A stretch of 64,000 nucleotides of DNA from NCBI GenBank assembly GCA_910585435.1, contig CAJUEJ010000010.1, positions 62,001 to 126,000 of the forward strand, given 5' to 3'. The DNA comes from an uncultured Hungatella sp. (GTDB lineage Bacteria; Bacillota; Clostridia; Lachnospirales; Lachnospiraceae). The notes under the pieces were generated by a model, which saw only the letters and a list, made by a program, of their open reading frames with translations, ran no database searches and was not told the origin of the DNA. The position numbers and the translations under genes are program-made. This document shows, piece after piece, positions 24,363-33,864 of this stretch. Within the stretch, counting starts at the first letter, position 1. Each line of letters begins with the position of its first letter.

Positions 24363-27300
24363 ATGAAGGAACGGAAAAAATCGCTGCAGGAAATATTGTA
24401 TGTTCTTCTTTTACTGGTAGCAGTAATCGTTTTATTCCGCTGGTATACGGGTGAGAACAGTACACGTATGGAGGAGCGGAATAAAAATTATGCGCTGGAT
24501 TCGGTGCGGCTTAAGACTGCTCAGATAGATGAGGAGCTTAACAATGCGCTGGATTTAATTAACACATACGCCTATTTTCTGGGAGAAAGCCTGAATGGGC
24601 CTGAGGTCACGGTACAGACATTAAAGGATATGGGAGAGAACGCACTGTTTGATACCCTTATTTTTACTGACCGGGAAGGGATCGACCATGGGACAGACGG
24701 GCGCGTTGCCGACGTGACGGATCGGGAGTTCTATATTAACGGCATAAAAGGGGAATCTGGTTTATCCATTATATTTGACCCCCATTTATTTGATGAGACT
24801 ATGGTGTGCTTTTATGCTCCTGTCCGCTGGCAGGGTGAGATCATAGGAGTGCTGCGGGGAGCTTATCTGGCGGAAGAGCATTTACAGAACATGCTTTCTG
24901 CCACGTATTTTGGAGAGAAGGCAGAGGTATTTCTGTGCATGCCGGACGGGAGAGTGATCGCAAGCTCTGAGGTGGCAGAGTATAAAGGGAATTTTCTGGA
25001 TGTCCTGACCCAGACAGGGGTGATTGATGAAAACACGGCAGAGCAGGTGAAGGCTGTGTTTGAGGAAGGAGGAGAGGGGGCTTTCATCAGTGAGTCCCAT
25101 GGAAATACAGATAATATCTGTGCCATGTATCTTCCCAATAACCCCTATGTGCTTGTGCAGACATTTCCGGAAACCATCACCCAGGAGATGGTACGGGCTG
25201 AAAATGCCATAGGACTTCAGCTGGAGCTTTTGATGGTGGGGCTGTTTATCGTCTATATTATTTCCCTGATTATCCGGGCAGGGCAGAGGGAGAAAATCCT
25301 GGAGCAGGAAAACAAGGAGATGGGGTATATCATAGACGGTGTCAACACCTTGTTTTCCCGTTTTGCCATGGTGGATCTGGAGGAGGGGACTTATCAGTAT
25401 CTGGCAGGGACAAGGCCGGCTGACGACAAGGTGGGAGTGAAGGGCAGGTATGATGAGCTGACAGAATATCTGTGCGCCCGCTTTGTAGATGACAGAGACC
25501 GGCAGGAGTTTGCCGCGCAGATTACCAAGGAAGCGGTGATCGAGGCTATGGAGGACGAGGATGATCTGCGTTTTGAATGCCATATGCTTCACAACGGCCA
25601 GGCAGAATGGGAACATGTGAATATTATCTGCCTGGAACGAAAAGAAGGCCGTGTAAGCAAGGTACTTTTAAGTAAGCAGAATATAACGGATGTAAAAGAA
25701 AAAGAACTTCAGATGGAGGCGGAGGTATCCCGGGCAGGCCGCAAGGAGAGGCAGTACAGGATAGCCATCACGTCCAACGCCATCTGCACCTATGATATAA
25801 ACCTGACAAAGGATTTGATTGAGGAGGACATTATCCGTGAGGTAGACGGACAGCCGGTTTCCTTCCTGAAAGAGGTGGGGCTGGAGATACCCTGTTCGGC
25901 CTCTGAGTGGTTTGAGAGGAGAAAACGGTTTATTCTGGAGGAATCTTTGGAGGAGTACTGTACCTCTATTACTGTGGAAAACTTAAGAGAATGCTTTGAG
26001 CGGGGCGAAGCAGAGGTGGATGTGGAGTATTGGAGAAGGGATTTTACCGAGGAAAATCTCTGTGTCCGCCAGTCCTTTATCATGACCAGGGATTATGATA
26101 CCAATGACATTATGGTTATGGTTGTGGTAAAGGATATTACGGAGAGCGTGAAGGCGCAGAGAGAACAGACACAGGCGCTTCAGGATGCACTGATGCAGGC
26201 ACAGCACGCCAACAAGGCCAAGACCACATTCCTGTCCAATATGTCCCATGACATCCGTACGCCGATGAACGCGATTATCGGCTTTACCACCATCGCTGTC
26301 AGCCATATTGACAACAAGGATCAGGTAAAAGACTGCTTACAGAAGGTTCTGTCCTCCAGCAATCATCTGTTAAGCCTGATCAATGATATTCTTGATATGA
26401 GCAGGATTGAAAGCGGGAAGGTACAGATTAAGGAGCAGGAGTGTAATATTTCCGAGCTGATGCACAATCTGGTAACTATTATTCAGCCTCAGGTGAAGGC
26501 AAAGCAGCTGGAGCTGTTTATCGACACCTTTGAGATTGCCAATGAGGATGTTATGGCAGACTCTCTGAAGCTGAATCAGGTGTTTATCAACCTTCTAAGC
26601 AATGCGGTGAAATATACGCCGGCAGGGGGCAGCGTATCCTTCCGGATCATGCAAAAGACCGCCTTCCGCCATGGATACGGGGACTATGTTTTTATTGTCA
26701 AGGACAACGGCATAGGTATGTCTGAGGAGTTTGTGAAACACATTTTCGAGCCCTTTGAGCGGGAGATTACGGCTACCCAGTCCGGCATCCAGGGAACCGG
26801 CCTTGGCATGGCCATCACCAAAAATATTGTGGAGATGATGAACGGTACCATCCATGTGGAAAGCGAGGTGGGAAAGGGCAGTACGTTTACAGTGGAGATT
26901 ACCCTGAAGCTGCAGGATGTGGAGAAGGATGCAGCGCAGATAAAGGAGCTGGAAGGACTGAGAGCCCTGGTGGTGGACGACGATTTCCATGTGTGTGACA
27001 GCGTAAGCAAGATGTTGAAAAAGATCGGGCTTCGGGCTGAGTGGACCACCTCCGGAAGGGAGGCATCCTACCGGGCGAAGCTGGCCCATGAGGAGGGGGA
27101 TGCCTACCATACATATATTATAGACTGGCAGATGCCGGAGATGAGCGGAATCGAGACGGCACGAAAAATACGCAGCGTCGTGGGGAAGGATGCACCGATT
27201 ATCATCCTGACTGCCTATGACTGGACGGATATCGAGAAGGAGGCGAAATCTGCAGGAGTTACTGCGTTCTGCGCCAAGCCCCTGTTTATGTCGGATTTGA

Positions 27301-27758
27301 AATCTGCGCTTATTGCGGCTAATTGTCTGGGAAATAAGGAGGATGAGGAGGTTGCCGCCTGGAGCCTGGTTGATTTTAAGGGGAAGAGAGTCCTGCTGGT
27401 GGAGGACATTGAGCTGAACCGGGAGATTGCGGAAGTGATTCTGGAGGAGGCCGGGTTTGAGGTGGAGTGTGCACCGGACGGGACAGATGCGGTGGCAATG
27501 GTAAGAGATTCTAAGGAACACTATTATGATGTGATCCTGATGGATGTGCAGATGCCGATTATGAACGGGTATGAGGCTACCAGGACCATCAGAAATCTGC
27601 CCAGGAAGGATGTGAGAACCCTGCCCATTATTGCCATGACGGCCAATGCCATGGAAGAGGATAAGGAGGCGGCGCTGAAAAACGGGATGAATGCCCATCT
27701 TTCCAAGCCTATTGATGTGGATATTTTTATACAGGTGCTTAGCAGGTTTGTGAACTAA
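24363..27758 (+). CDS. Hybrid sensor histidine kinase with two receiver domains
   Basis: ATG at 24363 has AAGGGGA upstream and lies past the predicted transcription start. About 1131 residues. A first membrane helix (ILYVLLLLVAVIVLF), an extracytoplasmic Cache-like sensor (residues ~35-280), a second helix (LLMVGLFIVYIISLII), PAS-like regions, HisKA with phospho-acceptor FLSNMSHDIRTPMNA, HATPase with DNGIGMS and GTGLGMAI, then two receivers with phospho-Asp in YIIDWQMPEMSG and VILMDVQMPIMNG. Such multi-domain kinases relay to DNA-binding or cyclic-di-GMP outputs elsewhere; no partner regulator is adjacent. It stands alone between its own promoter and a strong terminator. Signal unknown. Confidence 0.92.
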   Translation: MKERKKSLQEILYVLLLLVAVIVLFRWYTGENSTRMEERNKNYALDSVRLKTAQIDEELNNALDLINTYAYFLGESLNGPEVTVQTLKDMGENALFDTLIFTDREGIDHGTDGRVADVTDREFYINGIKGESGLSIIFDPHLFDETMVCFYAPVRWQGEIIGVLRGAYLAEEHLQNMLSATYFGEKAEVFLCMPDGRVIASSEVAEYKGNFLDVLTQTGVIDENTAEQVKAVFEEGGEGAFISESHGNTDNICAMYLPNNPYVLVQTFPETITQEMVRAENAIGLQLELLMVGLFIVYIISLIIRAGQREKILEQENKEMGYIIDGVNTLFSRFAMVDLEEGTYQYLAGTRPADDKVGVKGRYDELTEYLCARFVDDRDRQEFAAQITKEAVIEAMEDEDDLRFECHMLHNGQAEWEHVNIICLERKEGRVSKVLLSKQNITDVKEKELQMEAEVSRAGRKERQYRIAITSNAICTYDINLTKDLIEEDIIREVDGQPVSFLKEVGLEIPCSASEWFERRKRFILEESLEEYCTSITVENLRECFERGEAEVDVEYWRRDFTEENLCVRQSFIMTRDYDTNDIMVMVVVKDITESVKAQREQTQALQDALMQAQHANKAKTTFLSNMSHDIRTPMNAIIGFTTIAVSHIDNKDQVKDCLQKVLSSSNHLLSLINDILDMSRIESGKVQIKEQECNISELMHNLVTIIQPQVKAKQLELFIDTFEIANEDVMADSLKLNQVFINLLSNAVKYTPAGGSVSFRIMQKTAFRHGYGDYVFIVKDNGIGMSEEFVKHIFEPFEREITATQSGIQGTGLGMAITKNIVEMMNGTIHVESEVGKGSTFTVEITLKLQDVEKDAAQIKELEGLRALVVDDDFHVCDSVSKMLKKIGLRAEWTTSGREASYRAKLAHEEGDAYHTYIIDWQMPEMSGIETARKIRSVVGKDAPIIILTAYDWTDIEKEAKSAGVTAFCAKPLFMSDLKSALIAANCLGNKEDEEVAAWSLVDFKGKRVLLVEDIELNREIAEVILEEAGFEVECAPDGTDAVAMVRDSKEHYYDVILMDVQMPIMNGYEATRTIRNLPRKDVRTLPIIAMTANAMEEDKEAALKNGMNAHLSKPIDVDIFIQVLSRFVN

Positions 27759-27767
27759 ATGAAAAGA

Positions 27768-27806
27768 GGCTGCTGCAGAACTGTCAGATTCTGCAGCAGC
27801 CTTTTT
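27768..27806. terminator. Rho-independent terminator between converging genes
   Basis: GGCTGCTGCAGAA and TTCTGCAGCAGCC form a 13-bp stem with an 8-base loop, followed by TTTTT. It ends the kinase gene and may also serve the MATE gene coming the other way. Confidence 0.9.
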
Positions 27807-27811
27807 ATATA

Positions 27812-29140
27812 TCAGTAATGATATTTCTTTCTCATGGCTAACACAAACAGGATGGTTACCAGGGCGGCCATCAGCTCTGCGATGACGATGGAACCCCATA
27901 TGCCGTCGATTCCCCAGATTAGAGGGAAGATGAGGACAGCAGCGATCTGGAAGACCATGGTCCTGAGAAAAGAAATAAGTGCAGATACCAGGCCGTTATT
28001 TAAGGCAGTGAAGAAGGAGGAGCCGTAGATGGCAATGCCTGCAAACAAGAAGGAGAAGGAAAAAATAACAAATCCTCTTAAAGTCAGGCTCAAAAGCTCC
28101 GGGTCATAGCCTACATAGAGGGTGGCCAGGGGGCGGGCCAGGATTTCTGCAGCGGCCAGCATGGCCACGGAGAGGACGGCGATGATAGTAAGGCTTTTCT
28201 TCAGCAGGCTTTTAAGCTCCCGATGGTTTTGGGCTCCATAGTGGTAGCCGATGACCGGGGCGGTGCCTACAGAGTAGCCGATAAAGGCGGCCAGGAAAAT
28301 CATGTTGACATACATCAGGACACCGTATGCAGCGACACCGTCTTCGCCTGCATAGGCGATAAGCTGGGCATTGTACAGCATGCTTACAAGGGACATGGAG
28401 ATGTTGGACATTAACTCGGAAGATCCGTTGGTGCAGGCTTTAAAGATGGCCCGGCCGTCGTATCTGGTTTTCGTCAGCCTCAGTAAGCTTTTGTTGGGAC
28501 GGAAAAAATAAAACAGGGGGATGATGCCGCCTACAATCTGGCTGAAGGCGGTTGCCGCCGCGGCTCCCGGAAGGCCCAGGGAGAATACGGCTACCAGCAG
28601 GGCGTCCAGCACCATGTTGGTGACGCCGGATGCCACTGTGACTGCCAGCCCCAGCTGAGGCTTTCCGGCAGTTACAAAAAAGCTTTGAAATTCATACTGC
28701 AGGAGGAAAGCAGGAAGGGCCAGAAGAATGATTCTTCCATATATGACGCAGTCCTCCAGCATGGTATCCTGTGCGCCTAACAGGACGGCCACCGGGCGGA
28801 TAAAAGCAAAGCCGGCCGCGGCGATGATGATACCGCAGAGGATGGACACATAGATAAAGAGGGAGAACAGGCTGTGGGCCTTCTGGTCGTCTCCTTCTCC
28901 CATGGTCTTGGAGATCAGGGCACTTCCTCCTGTGCCGAACATAAACCCTGCGGCGCCAAGAATCATTAAAAAGGGCATGATGAAATTGACCGCGGCAAAC
29001 GGGGTTTTCCCCACAAAGTTTGAGACAAAAAAGCCGTCTACCACGCCGTAAATGGAGGTAAAAATCATCATGAAGATGGAGGGCAATGTAAAGTGCAGCA
29101 GTTTCTTGTATGTGAAATGATCGGATAATTGAATGTTCAT
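27812..29140 (-). CDS. MATE-family efflux transporter, kinase-linked
   Basis: Start set at the ATG complementary to 29138-29140, inside the leader after the upstream gene; the longer frame runs through the end of that gene. 442 residues, 12 helices, opening LSDHFTYKKLLHFTLPSIFMMIFTSIYGVVDGFFVSNFVGK, a MATE subgroup common in Clostridia. It lies 8 bases behind a cytidylate-kinase-like gene on the same strand, with the ribosome binding site inside that gene's last codons, so the two are co-translated. The MATE/kinase pairing has no obvious textbook explanation. Confidence 0.88.
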   Translation of the reverse strand: MNIQLSDHFTYKKLLHFTLPSIFMMIFTSIYGVVDGFFVSNFVGKTPFAAVNFIMPFLMILGAAGFMFGTGGSALISKTMGEGDDQKAHSLFSLFIYVSILCGIIIAAAGFAFIRPVAVLLGAQDTMLEDCVIYGRIILLALPAFLLQYEFQSFFVTAGKPQLGLAVTVASGVTNMVLDALLVAVFSLGLPGAAAATAFSQIVGGIIPLFYFFRPNKSLLRLTKTRYDGRAIFKACTNGSSELMSNISMSLVSMLYNAQLIAYAGEDGVAAYGVLMYVNMIFLAAFIGYSVGTAPVIGYHYGAQNHRELKSLLKKSLTIIAVLSVAMLAAAEILARPLATLYVGYDPELLSLTLRGFVIFSFSFLFAGIAIYGSSFFTALNNGLVSALISFLRTMVFQIAAVLIFPLIWGIDGIWGSIVIAELMAALVTILFVLAMRKKYHY

Positions 29141-29148
29141 AGTGTTCT

Positions 29149-29769
29149 CTACTCTCTCCTTTTGTACCAATGTGTAATGAATGCAGCCACAGCAGGGGTC
29201 AGATCCTTCATATTCCAGTCTGTTGTATTGACCGTAAGATGGTAGGTGCCGCATCTGCCCCATGGGCTGCTTGTGAGTATCTCCCGTGTGGCGGCACGGT
29301 TTTTATCGATCCGGCGGATGCTTTGTTCCAGCTCTTTGGGAGACAGATTCTCTCCTTCAGAGGCCCGCTCCATACACCGGCGGATCCGGGCATCCATGTC
29401 TGCACAGACGAAGATATTGAAGGGATGCTCTTCTTGTAAGATAACATCTGCGTTGCGGCCTACGATGACGCAATCCTTTTTGTTCTTTGCGATAGCCTCG
29501 ATGACCCGCTTCTGTTCCAGCAGCAGGCTGGTCTGGGCGGACTGAAGAGACGAGACGCCGAAAAGAGAGCGGCGGAAGGTCAGAGGAACGCTCTGCCATG
29601 TGCGGCTGTCCAGGGTCCGCTCAACATAGGCCTCCTTAAGGCCCTGCTTCTGTGCAATAGCAGTGATGATTTCTTTATCGTAATAGTCAAACTGCAGTTC
29701 ATCGGCAAGCCGTCTTCCCAGTTCCCGGCCGCCACTGCCAAACTGCCGGCTGATGGTGATTATTTTCAT
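29149..29769 (-). CDS. Cytidylate kinase-like family protein
   Basis: Start at 29769 behind AAAGGAG. 206 residues with a P-loop in MKIITISRQFGSGGRELGRRLADEL, a variant phosphate-binding site seen in the cytidylate-kinase-like family (AAA_26/Cytidylate_kin2), and a later NADVILQEE region. True Cmk proteins differ in the P-loop and length, so I do not call it CMP kinase; substrate is unknown. It is the first gene of a two-gene operon with a MATE exporter and has its own near-perfect promoter. Confidence 0.83.
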   Translation of the reverse strand: MKIITISRQFGSGGRELGRRLADELQFDYYDKEIITAIAQKQGLKEAYVERTLDSRTWQSVPLTFRRSLFGVSSLQSAQTSLLLEQKRVIEAIAKNKKDCVIVGRNADVILQEEHPFNIFVCADMDARIRRCMERASEGENLSPKELEQSIRRIDKNRAATREILTSSPWGRCGTYHLTVNTTDWNMKDLTPAVAAFITHWYKRRE

Positions 29770-29836
29770 AGTTTCTGTCACTCCTTTTACCTCAAAAATT
29801 ATGTAACCTTCAGGGAATCGAAGGCGATGAGTGGGG

Positions 29837-29865
29837 ATTATAATATGAATCAGAGGGAATGTCAA
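29837..29865 (-). promoter_or_regulatory. Promoter of the kinase-like/MATE operon
   Basis: On the minus strand TTGACA (29860-29865), 17 bases, TATAAT (29837-29842): fully consensus boxes and spacing. Transcription starts near 29830, about 60 bases ahead of the kinase-like gene. Confidence 0.85.
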
Positions 29866-29973
29866 GGCAAAACCAAACTTTATATGGGGCATATGCCATA
29901 GCGCAGAAGCCGGGGGGTGGATCGTAAAGGGGCTGAATAGTTACAAAAAAAGCTGGAAGAATGGGGTATGGTG

Positions 29974-29982
29974 TGATAAAAT
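29974..29982 (+). promoter_or_regulatory. Possible extended -10 promoter for the membrane protein at 30054
   Basis: TGATAAAAT at 29974-29982 fits the extended -10 form TGnTAnAAT. The -35 region is poor. It is the best candidate in the short spacer before the next gene. Confidence 0.35.
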
Positions 29983-30053
29983 GAAAAGACAGGAAAAGCG
30001 AAGGAATATAAGTTCCGCAAAAGAGCCAAGAAGCAAGGGAGAGAAAAGGTGAC

Positions 30054-30950
30054 ATGAAGGACAAGGAAAATGTAAAAAATATTATTATAGGAGCAGCAGT
30101 CCTTATTATTTTTGCATTGGTACTGGTACTGCTTGCCAGGATCCAGAAGGAAGGGGAAAAGAATGAGGACTGGCGGGTGGAAGGCCAGGTTGTAAAGAGA
30201 GAGGTTGTCACACGGGATGATGAGGAAAACGGGACGGAGAAGGTGTATCTCATTGACTGTGAGGATGAAAACGGCGTTGTCCATACATTTGAATTGACCG
30301 ACAGGGCGCTGGAGGGGAATATCGGGGCGGCCCAGGCCTTCAGGGAGATAGAAACAGGAAAGGCCTACCGGTTCAAGGTAGGCTGGCATGAGAAACGGGT
30401 GATGGAAAAGCCAGGATACTACCCCAGTATCTATGGAGCTGCTTCCCTTGTGGAATTTAACCTGGAAGTAGCCGGGGAGAAGACAGAGGCTTCTCTGGAC
30501 ATGGCGGATGCGTCAGAGAAGGAAAGGGACAGAGGATCTGCAGGCGCCGGACAGCAGCCAGGAAGCAAAGAACCGACAGGGGCCGGAGACACCACAGGCA
30601 GCAGGGAGACGACAGAAGGGTCGGATACCCAGGGCGGGAGAGGGACGACAGCAGCCCCGGAGGCTTCAGGCAGCAGAGGAATGGCAGCAGGGGCAGATAT
30701 CTCAGACAGACTGGAGTCAGCCACAGCTCAGGATAAAGAGGAACAGGAAAGTCCTGCCAAATTGGAAATCGGAGGAATCAAGATTGAGCCGGTGGAAGAA
30801 ACTATAGATGAAGAGTTGCTTGAAAGCCTGGAGGAACGGATAAAAGAAGATCTGGAGGAGAGTATCCGGGCAGAGCTGGAGGAAAGCTTTGATGTGGAGC
30901 GCAAATCCCTTCAGAAGGAGATCGAGAATCTGCAGGAGAGGCTGAGATAA
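30054..30950 (+). CDS. Membrane-anchored protein with low-complexity and coiled-coil C-terminus
   Basis: 298 residues. One N-terminal membrane helix (NIIIGAAVLIIFALVLVLLA), a compact region of about 110 residues (residues 40-145) that starts WRVEGQVVKREVV, a Gly/Ser/Thr/Glu-rich linker (GSRETTEGSDTQGGRG and the like), and a Glu-rich coiled coil ending LQKEIENLQERLR. I do not recognise the folded part; it resembles beta-rich extracytoplasmic domains that carry a GKAYRFKVGWHEKR segment. It sits alone between a kinase operon and the SufC-like gene. An extracellular domain displayed on a flexible stalk is a reasonable picture, without a known role. Confidence 0.75.
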   Translation: MKDKENVKNIIIGAAVLIIFALVLVLLARIQKEGEKNEDWRVEGQVVKREVVTRDDEENGTEKVYLIDCEDENGVVHTFELTDRALEGNIGAAQAFREIETGKAYRFKVGWHEKRVMEKPGYYPSIYGAASLVEFNLEVAGEKTEASLDMADASEKERDRGSAGAGQQPGSKEPTGAGDTTGSRETTEGSDTQGGRGTTAAPEASGSRGMAAGADISDRLESATAQDKEEQESPAKLEIGGIKIEPVEETIDEELLESLEERIKEDLEESIRAELEESFDVERKSLQKEIENLQERLR

Positions 30951-31000
30951 GGATCCGGGACAGAACGAAGGGCTGCATAGATTGTAAAAGGAGAAGTTAT

Positions 31001-31738
31001 ATGCTTACATTAGAAAATTTATCGTTTGGCGTACAGGAAGAAAAGGGTGAAAAGGAAATCATCCGCAACCTGAACCTGACTATAGGCGACCATAAATTTG
31101 TGGTGATTACCGGGCCTAACGGAGGCGGCAAGTCTACGCTTGCCAAACTTATTGCAGGAATTGAAATGCCTACGGAAGGGAAGATCACGCTGGACGGGGA
31201 GGACATCACAGAGAAGGGAATTACGGAGCGGGCCAATGCAGGCATCAGCTATGCATTCCAGCAGCCGGTGCGCTTTAAAGGCGTACAGGTGCTGGATCTG
31301 ATCCGGCTGGCAGCCAGGAAGAAGCTGTCTGTGGCAGATTCCTGTCAGTATTTGTCAGAGGTAGGGCTGTGCGCCAAGGATTACATTAACCGGGAAGTCA
31401 ATGCCAGCCTGTCAGGAGGTGAGCTAAAGAGGATCGAGATCGCCACGGTTCTTGCCAGAGGGACCAGGCTGTCTGTATTTGACGAGCCGGAGGCCGGGAT
31501 CGATCTGTGGAGCTTCCAGAATCTTATTGCAGTGTTTGAGCGGATGCGGGAGACGACGAAAGGCACCGTGCTGATTATTTCCCATCAGGAGCGGATCTTG
31601 AATATTGCAGATGAGATTGTGGTGATTAAGGACGGGCAGATTGCCAGCCAGGGAACCAGGGAGCAGATTCTTCCAGGGCTTTTAGGGACCACGTCGGCAG
31701 TGGACGCCTGCAGCAAGTTTTATAAGGGGGAACGATAA
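31001..31738 (+). CDS. sufC: SufC-like ABC ATPase
   Basis: 245 residues with Walker A ITGPNGGGKSTLAKLIAG, signature NASLSGGELKRIEIATVLARG and Walker B LSVFDEPEAGIDLWSF, all intact. The DEPEAGID sequence is typical of SufC-type ATPases rather than transporters. AAGGAGAAG ribosome binding site at 30988. It is followed one base after the stop by a SufB/SufD-like gene. Together they form the two-gene minimal SUF arrangement found in many anaerobic Firmicutes and archaea (SmsC/SmsB), which assembles Fe-S clusters without SufA, SufS, SufE or SufU beside it. Confidence 0.88.
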   Translation: MLTLENLSFGVQEEKGEKEIIRNLNLTIGDHKFVVITGPNGGGKSTLAKLIAGIEMPTEGKITLDGEDITEKGITERANAGISYAFQQPVRFKGVQVLDLIRLAARKKLSVADSCQYLSEVGLCAKDYINREVNASLSGGELKRIEIATVLARGTRLSVFDEPEAGIDLWSFQNLIAVFERMRETTKGTVLIISHQERILNIADEIVVIKDGQIASQGTREQILPGLLGTTSAVDACSKFYKGER

Positions 31739-31739
31739 G

Positions 31740-32675
31740 ATGGCAGATTTTGCAAATATAGATAAGATTCAGCTTCGTCTTCTGGAGGAGGTGGCGGATC
31801 TCCATGAGGTTCCGGCAGGGGCCTTCAATATCCGGGCCAACGGACAGCTGGCCCAGAGAGTGAACTCAGCCAACATTGAGATTGTCTCAAAGGAGGACGG
31901 CACCGGGATCGATATCCACATTAAGCCGGGAACCAGGAAAGAAAGCGTCCATATTCCGGTGGTTTTAAGCCAAAGCGGCATAAAAGAGATGGTATACAAT
32001 GATTTCTATATCGGGGATGACGCGGACGTGGTCATCGTGGCAGGCTGCGGCATCCACAACGGCGGCGATGCGGATTCCAAGCATGATGGGCTTCACCGGT
32101 TTTTTGTGGGAAAGAATGCCAAGGTTAAATATGTGGAGAAGCATTACGGGGCAGGAGACGGCAGGGGAAAGCGGATCATGAACCCGGCCACGGAAGTCAC
32201 CATGGAGGAGAACAGCTACATGGAGATGGAGATGGTACAGATAAAGGGGGTGGATTCCACCAAGAGAAGCACCAGGGCGGACCTGGCGGCAGGGGCCAAG
32301 CTGGTTATAAGAGAGCGTCTTCTGACCCATGGAACCCAGTATGCGGAAAGCGGGTTCGTGGTGAATCTCAATGGGGCGGATTCCAGCACCAACGTGATCT
32401 CCCGGTCTGTGGCCAAGGAGGAATCCAGCCAGCTGTTTATCGCGGAAATCAACGGCAATGCCAGATGTGCAGGCCACTCGGAGTGCGACGCCATCATCAT
32501 GGACAACGCAAAAATCAGCGCCATCCCCAAGATTACTGCCAATGATGTGGATGCTGCGCTGATTCATGAGGCGGCCATCGGCAAGATCGCAGGGGAGCAG
32601 ATTATAAAGCTTATGACCCTGGGGCTTACAGAGGCCGAGGCGGAAGCCCAGATTGTGGACGGATTTTTGAAATAG
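31740..32675 (+). CDS. SufB/SufD-family Fe-S scaffold protein, minimal form
   Basis: 311 residues, shorter than the 450-480 of classical SufB/SufD. The right-handed beta-helix core is visible (VVLSQSGIKEMVYNDFYIGDDADVVIVAGCGIH, then ERLLTHGTQYAESGFVVNL) with the C-terminal helical SufBD block ANDVDAALIHEAAIGKIAGEQIIKLMTLGLTEAEAE. The conserved AGCGIH and CAGHSECD segments hold Cys, His and acidic residues that could bind a cluster. It is translated with the SufC-like ATPase. It ends two bases before the converging pilus gene. Confidence 0.87.
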   Translation: MADFANIDKIQLRLLEEVADLHEVPAGAFNIRANGQLAQRVNSANIEIVSKEDGTGIDIHIKPGTRKESVHIPVVLSQSGIKEMVYNDFYIGDDADVVIVAGCGIHNGGDADSKHDGLHRFFVGKNAKVKYVEKHYGAGDGRGKRIMNPATEVTMEENSYMEMEMVQIKGVDSTKRSTRADLAAGAKLVIRERLLTHGTQYAESGFVVNLNGADSSTNVISRSVAKEESSQLFIAEINGNARCAGHSECDAIIMDNAKISAIPKITANDVDAALIHEAAIGKIAGEQIIKLMTLGLTEAEAEAQIVDGFLK

Positions 32676-32676
32676 C

Positions 32677-33864
32677 CTACCGCAGCTTCCTGGAAAGCAT
32701 ATCCGGGTTGGAGGCATAGGTCAATGCAGTCTCCCGGGTGATGGTGCCTTCCTTATAAAGATTTGCCAGGCTGGAATCCATGGATATCATGTCCTGGCCT
32801 GAGGAGGAGTAGATAATCCCGTCGATCTGAGGAATCTTGTTGTCCCGGATCATATTGCGGATCGCTGGTGTGACGGTCATGATCTCAAAGGCCGGAACCA
32901 GCGTTCCATGTACTGTGGGAACCAGATGCTGGGATACCACTGCCTGAAGAACCATGGAAAGCTGCACCGCAATCTGGCGCTGCTGGCTGGGCGGGAACAC
33001 GTCGATGATCCGGTCGATGGTGTTGGCGCTGCCGATGGTGTGAAGGGTGGAGAAAATCAGGTGTCCGGTCTCCGCGGCGGTCATGGCAATCTGTATAGTC
33101 TCATAATCCCGCATCTCACCGAGAAGAATCACGTCAGGGCTCTGCCTTAAGACGGCCCGGAGGGCAGATACATAGCTTTCCGTATCCACATTGATTTCTC
33201 TCTGGCTGATGATGCTTTTTTTGTGCTGGTGCAAAAACTCCAGAGGATCCTCCAGGGTGACGATGTGTTTCTCAAAATTCCGGTTGATGTCATCGATCAT
33301 ACAGGCCAGGGTAGTGGATTTGCCGCTTCCGGCGGAGCCTGTCACCAGCACCAGGCCTTTGGAAAAACGGTCCAGCGCCATAACATTTTCAGGGATCCCC
33401 AGGGCAGCAGGATCCGGAAGGGAAAAGGTGATGATCCGGATCACGGCGGAGAGGGATCCTCTCTGTTTGTATGCGCTGATTCGGAAGCGGGACATTCCCG
33501 GGATGGCAAAGGAGAAATCGTCATCCCCGGTTTCCAGCAGCTGATCCATGGAACGGCCTTTTGTAAGCCCGTAAATCTCTGTGATAATCTGTCTGGTATC
33601 ATCGGGAAGAAGCCGTGTCTCATCGGTCTGCACGATTTTATTGTTGATCCGCATAGATGCCGGCCGTCCCGCCAGAATAAAGAGATCAGAGGCCACGCTG
33701 TCAGCCTGCCTTACGGCGGCATCCAGTTTTCTGGTATCCTGGCTTAAGGTGTGGGCTTTTACAAACACCTGAAGGCACAGGGCGCTTATAAGAGAAAAGA
33801 ACAGGATGGCAAGGATGATTTCCATCAGAAGCAGGCCGGATCGGCTGGAGGAATCTGATTTCAT
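32677..33864 (-). pseudogene. pilT: Chimeric gene: minor-pilin N-terminus fused to PilT retraction ATPase
   Basis: Residues 1-56 are a prepilin-like start (SGLLLMEIILAILFFSLISAL, a membrane helix with Glu at the fifth position) followed by part of its helix. From VASDLFILAGRPASM onward the sequence is PilT: Walker A TGSAGSGKSTT, the LLGEMRDYETI Walker B region, FSTLHT His box and the IDRIIDVFPP motif. Normal PilT starts with its own about 20 residues before ASDLF. So the N-terminus of one gene is joined in frame to the body of another, most simply by a deletion in a type IV pilus cluster. The open frame is intact, but a PilT tethered to a membrane helix is unlikely to work normally. Confidence 0.82.
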
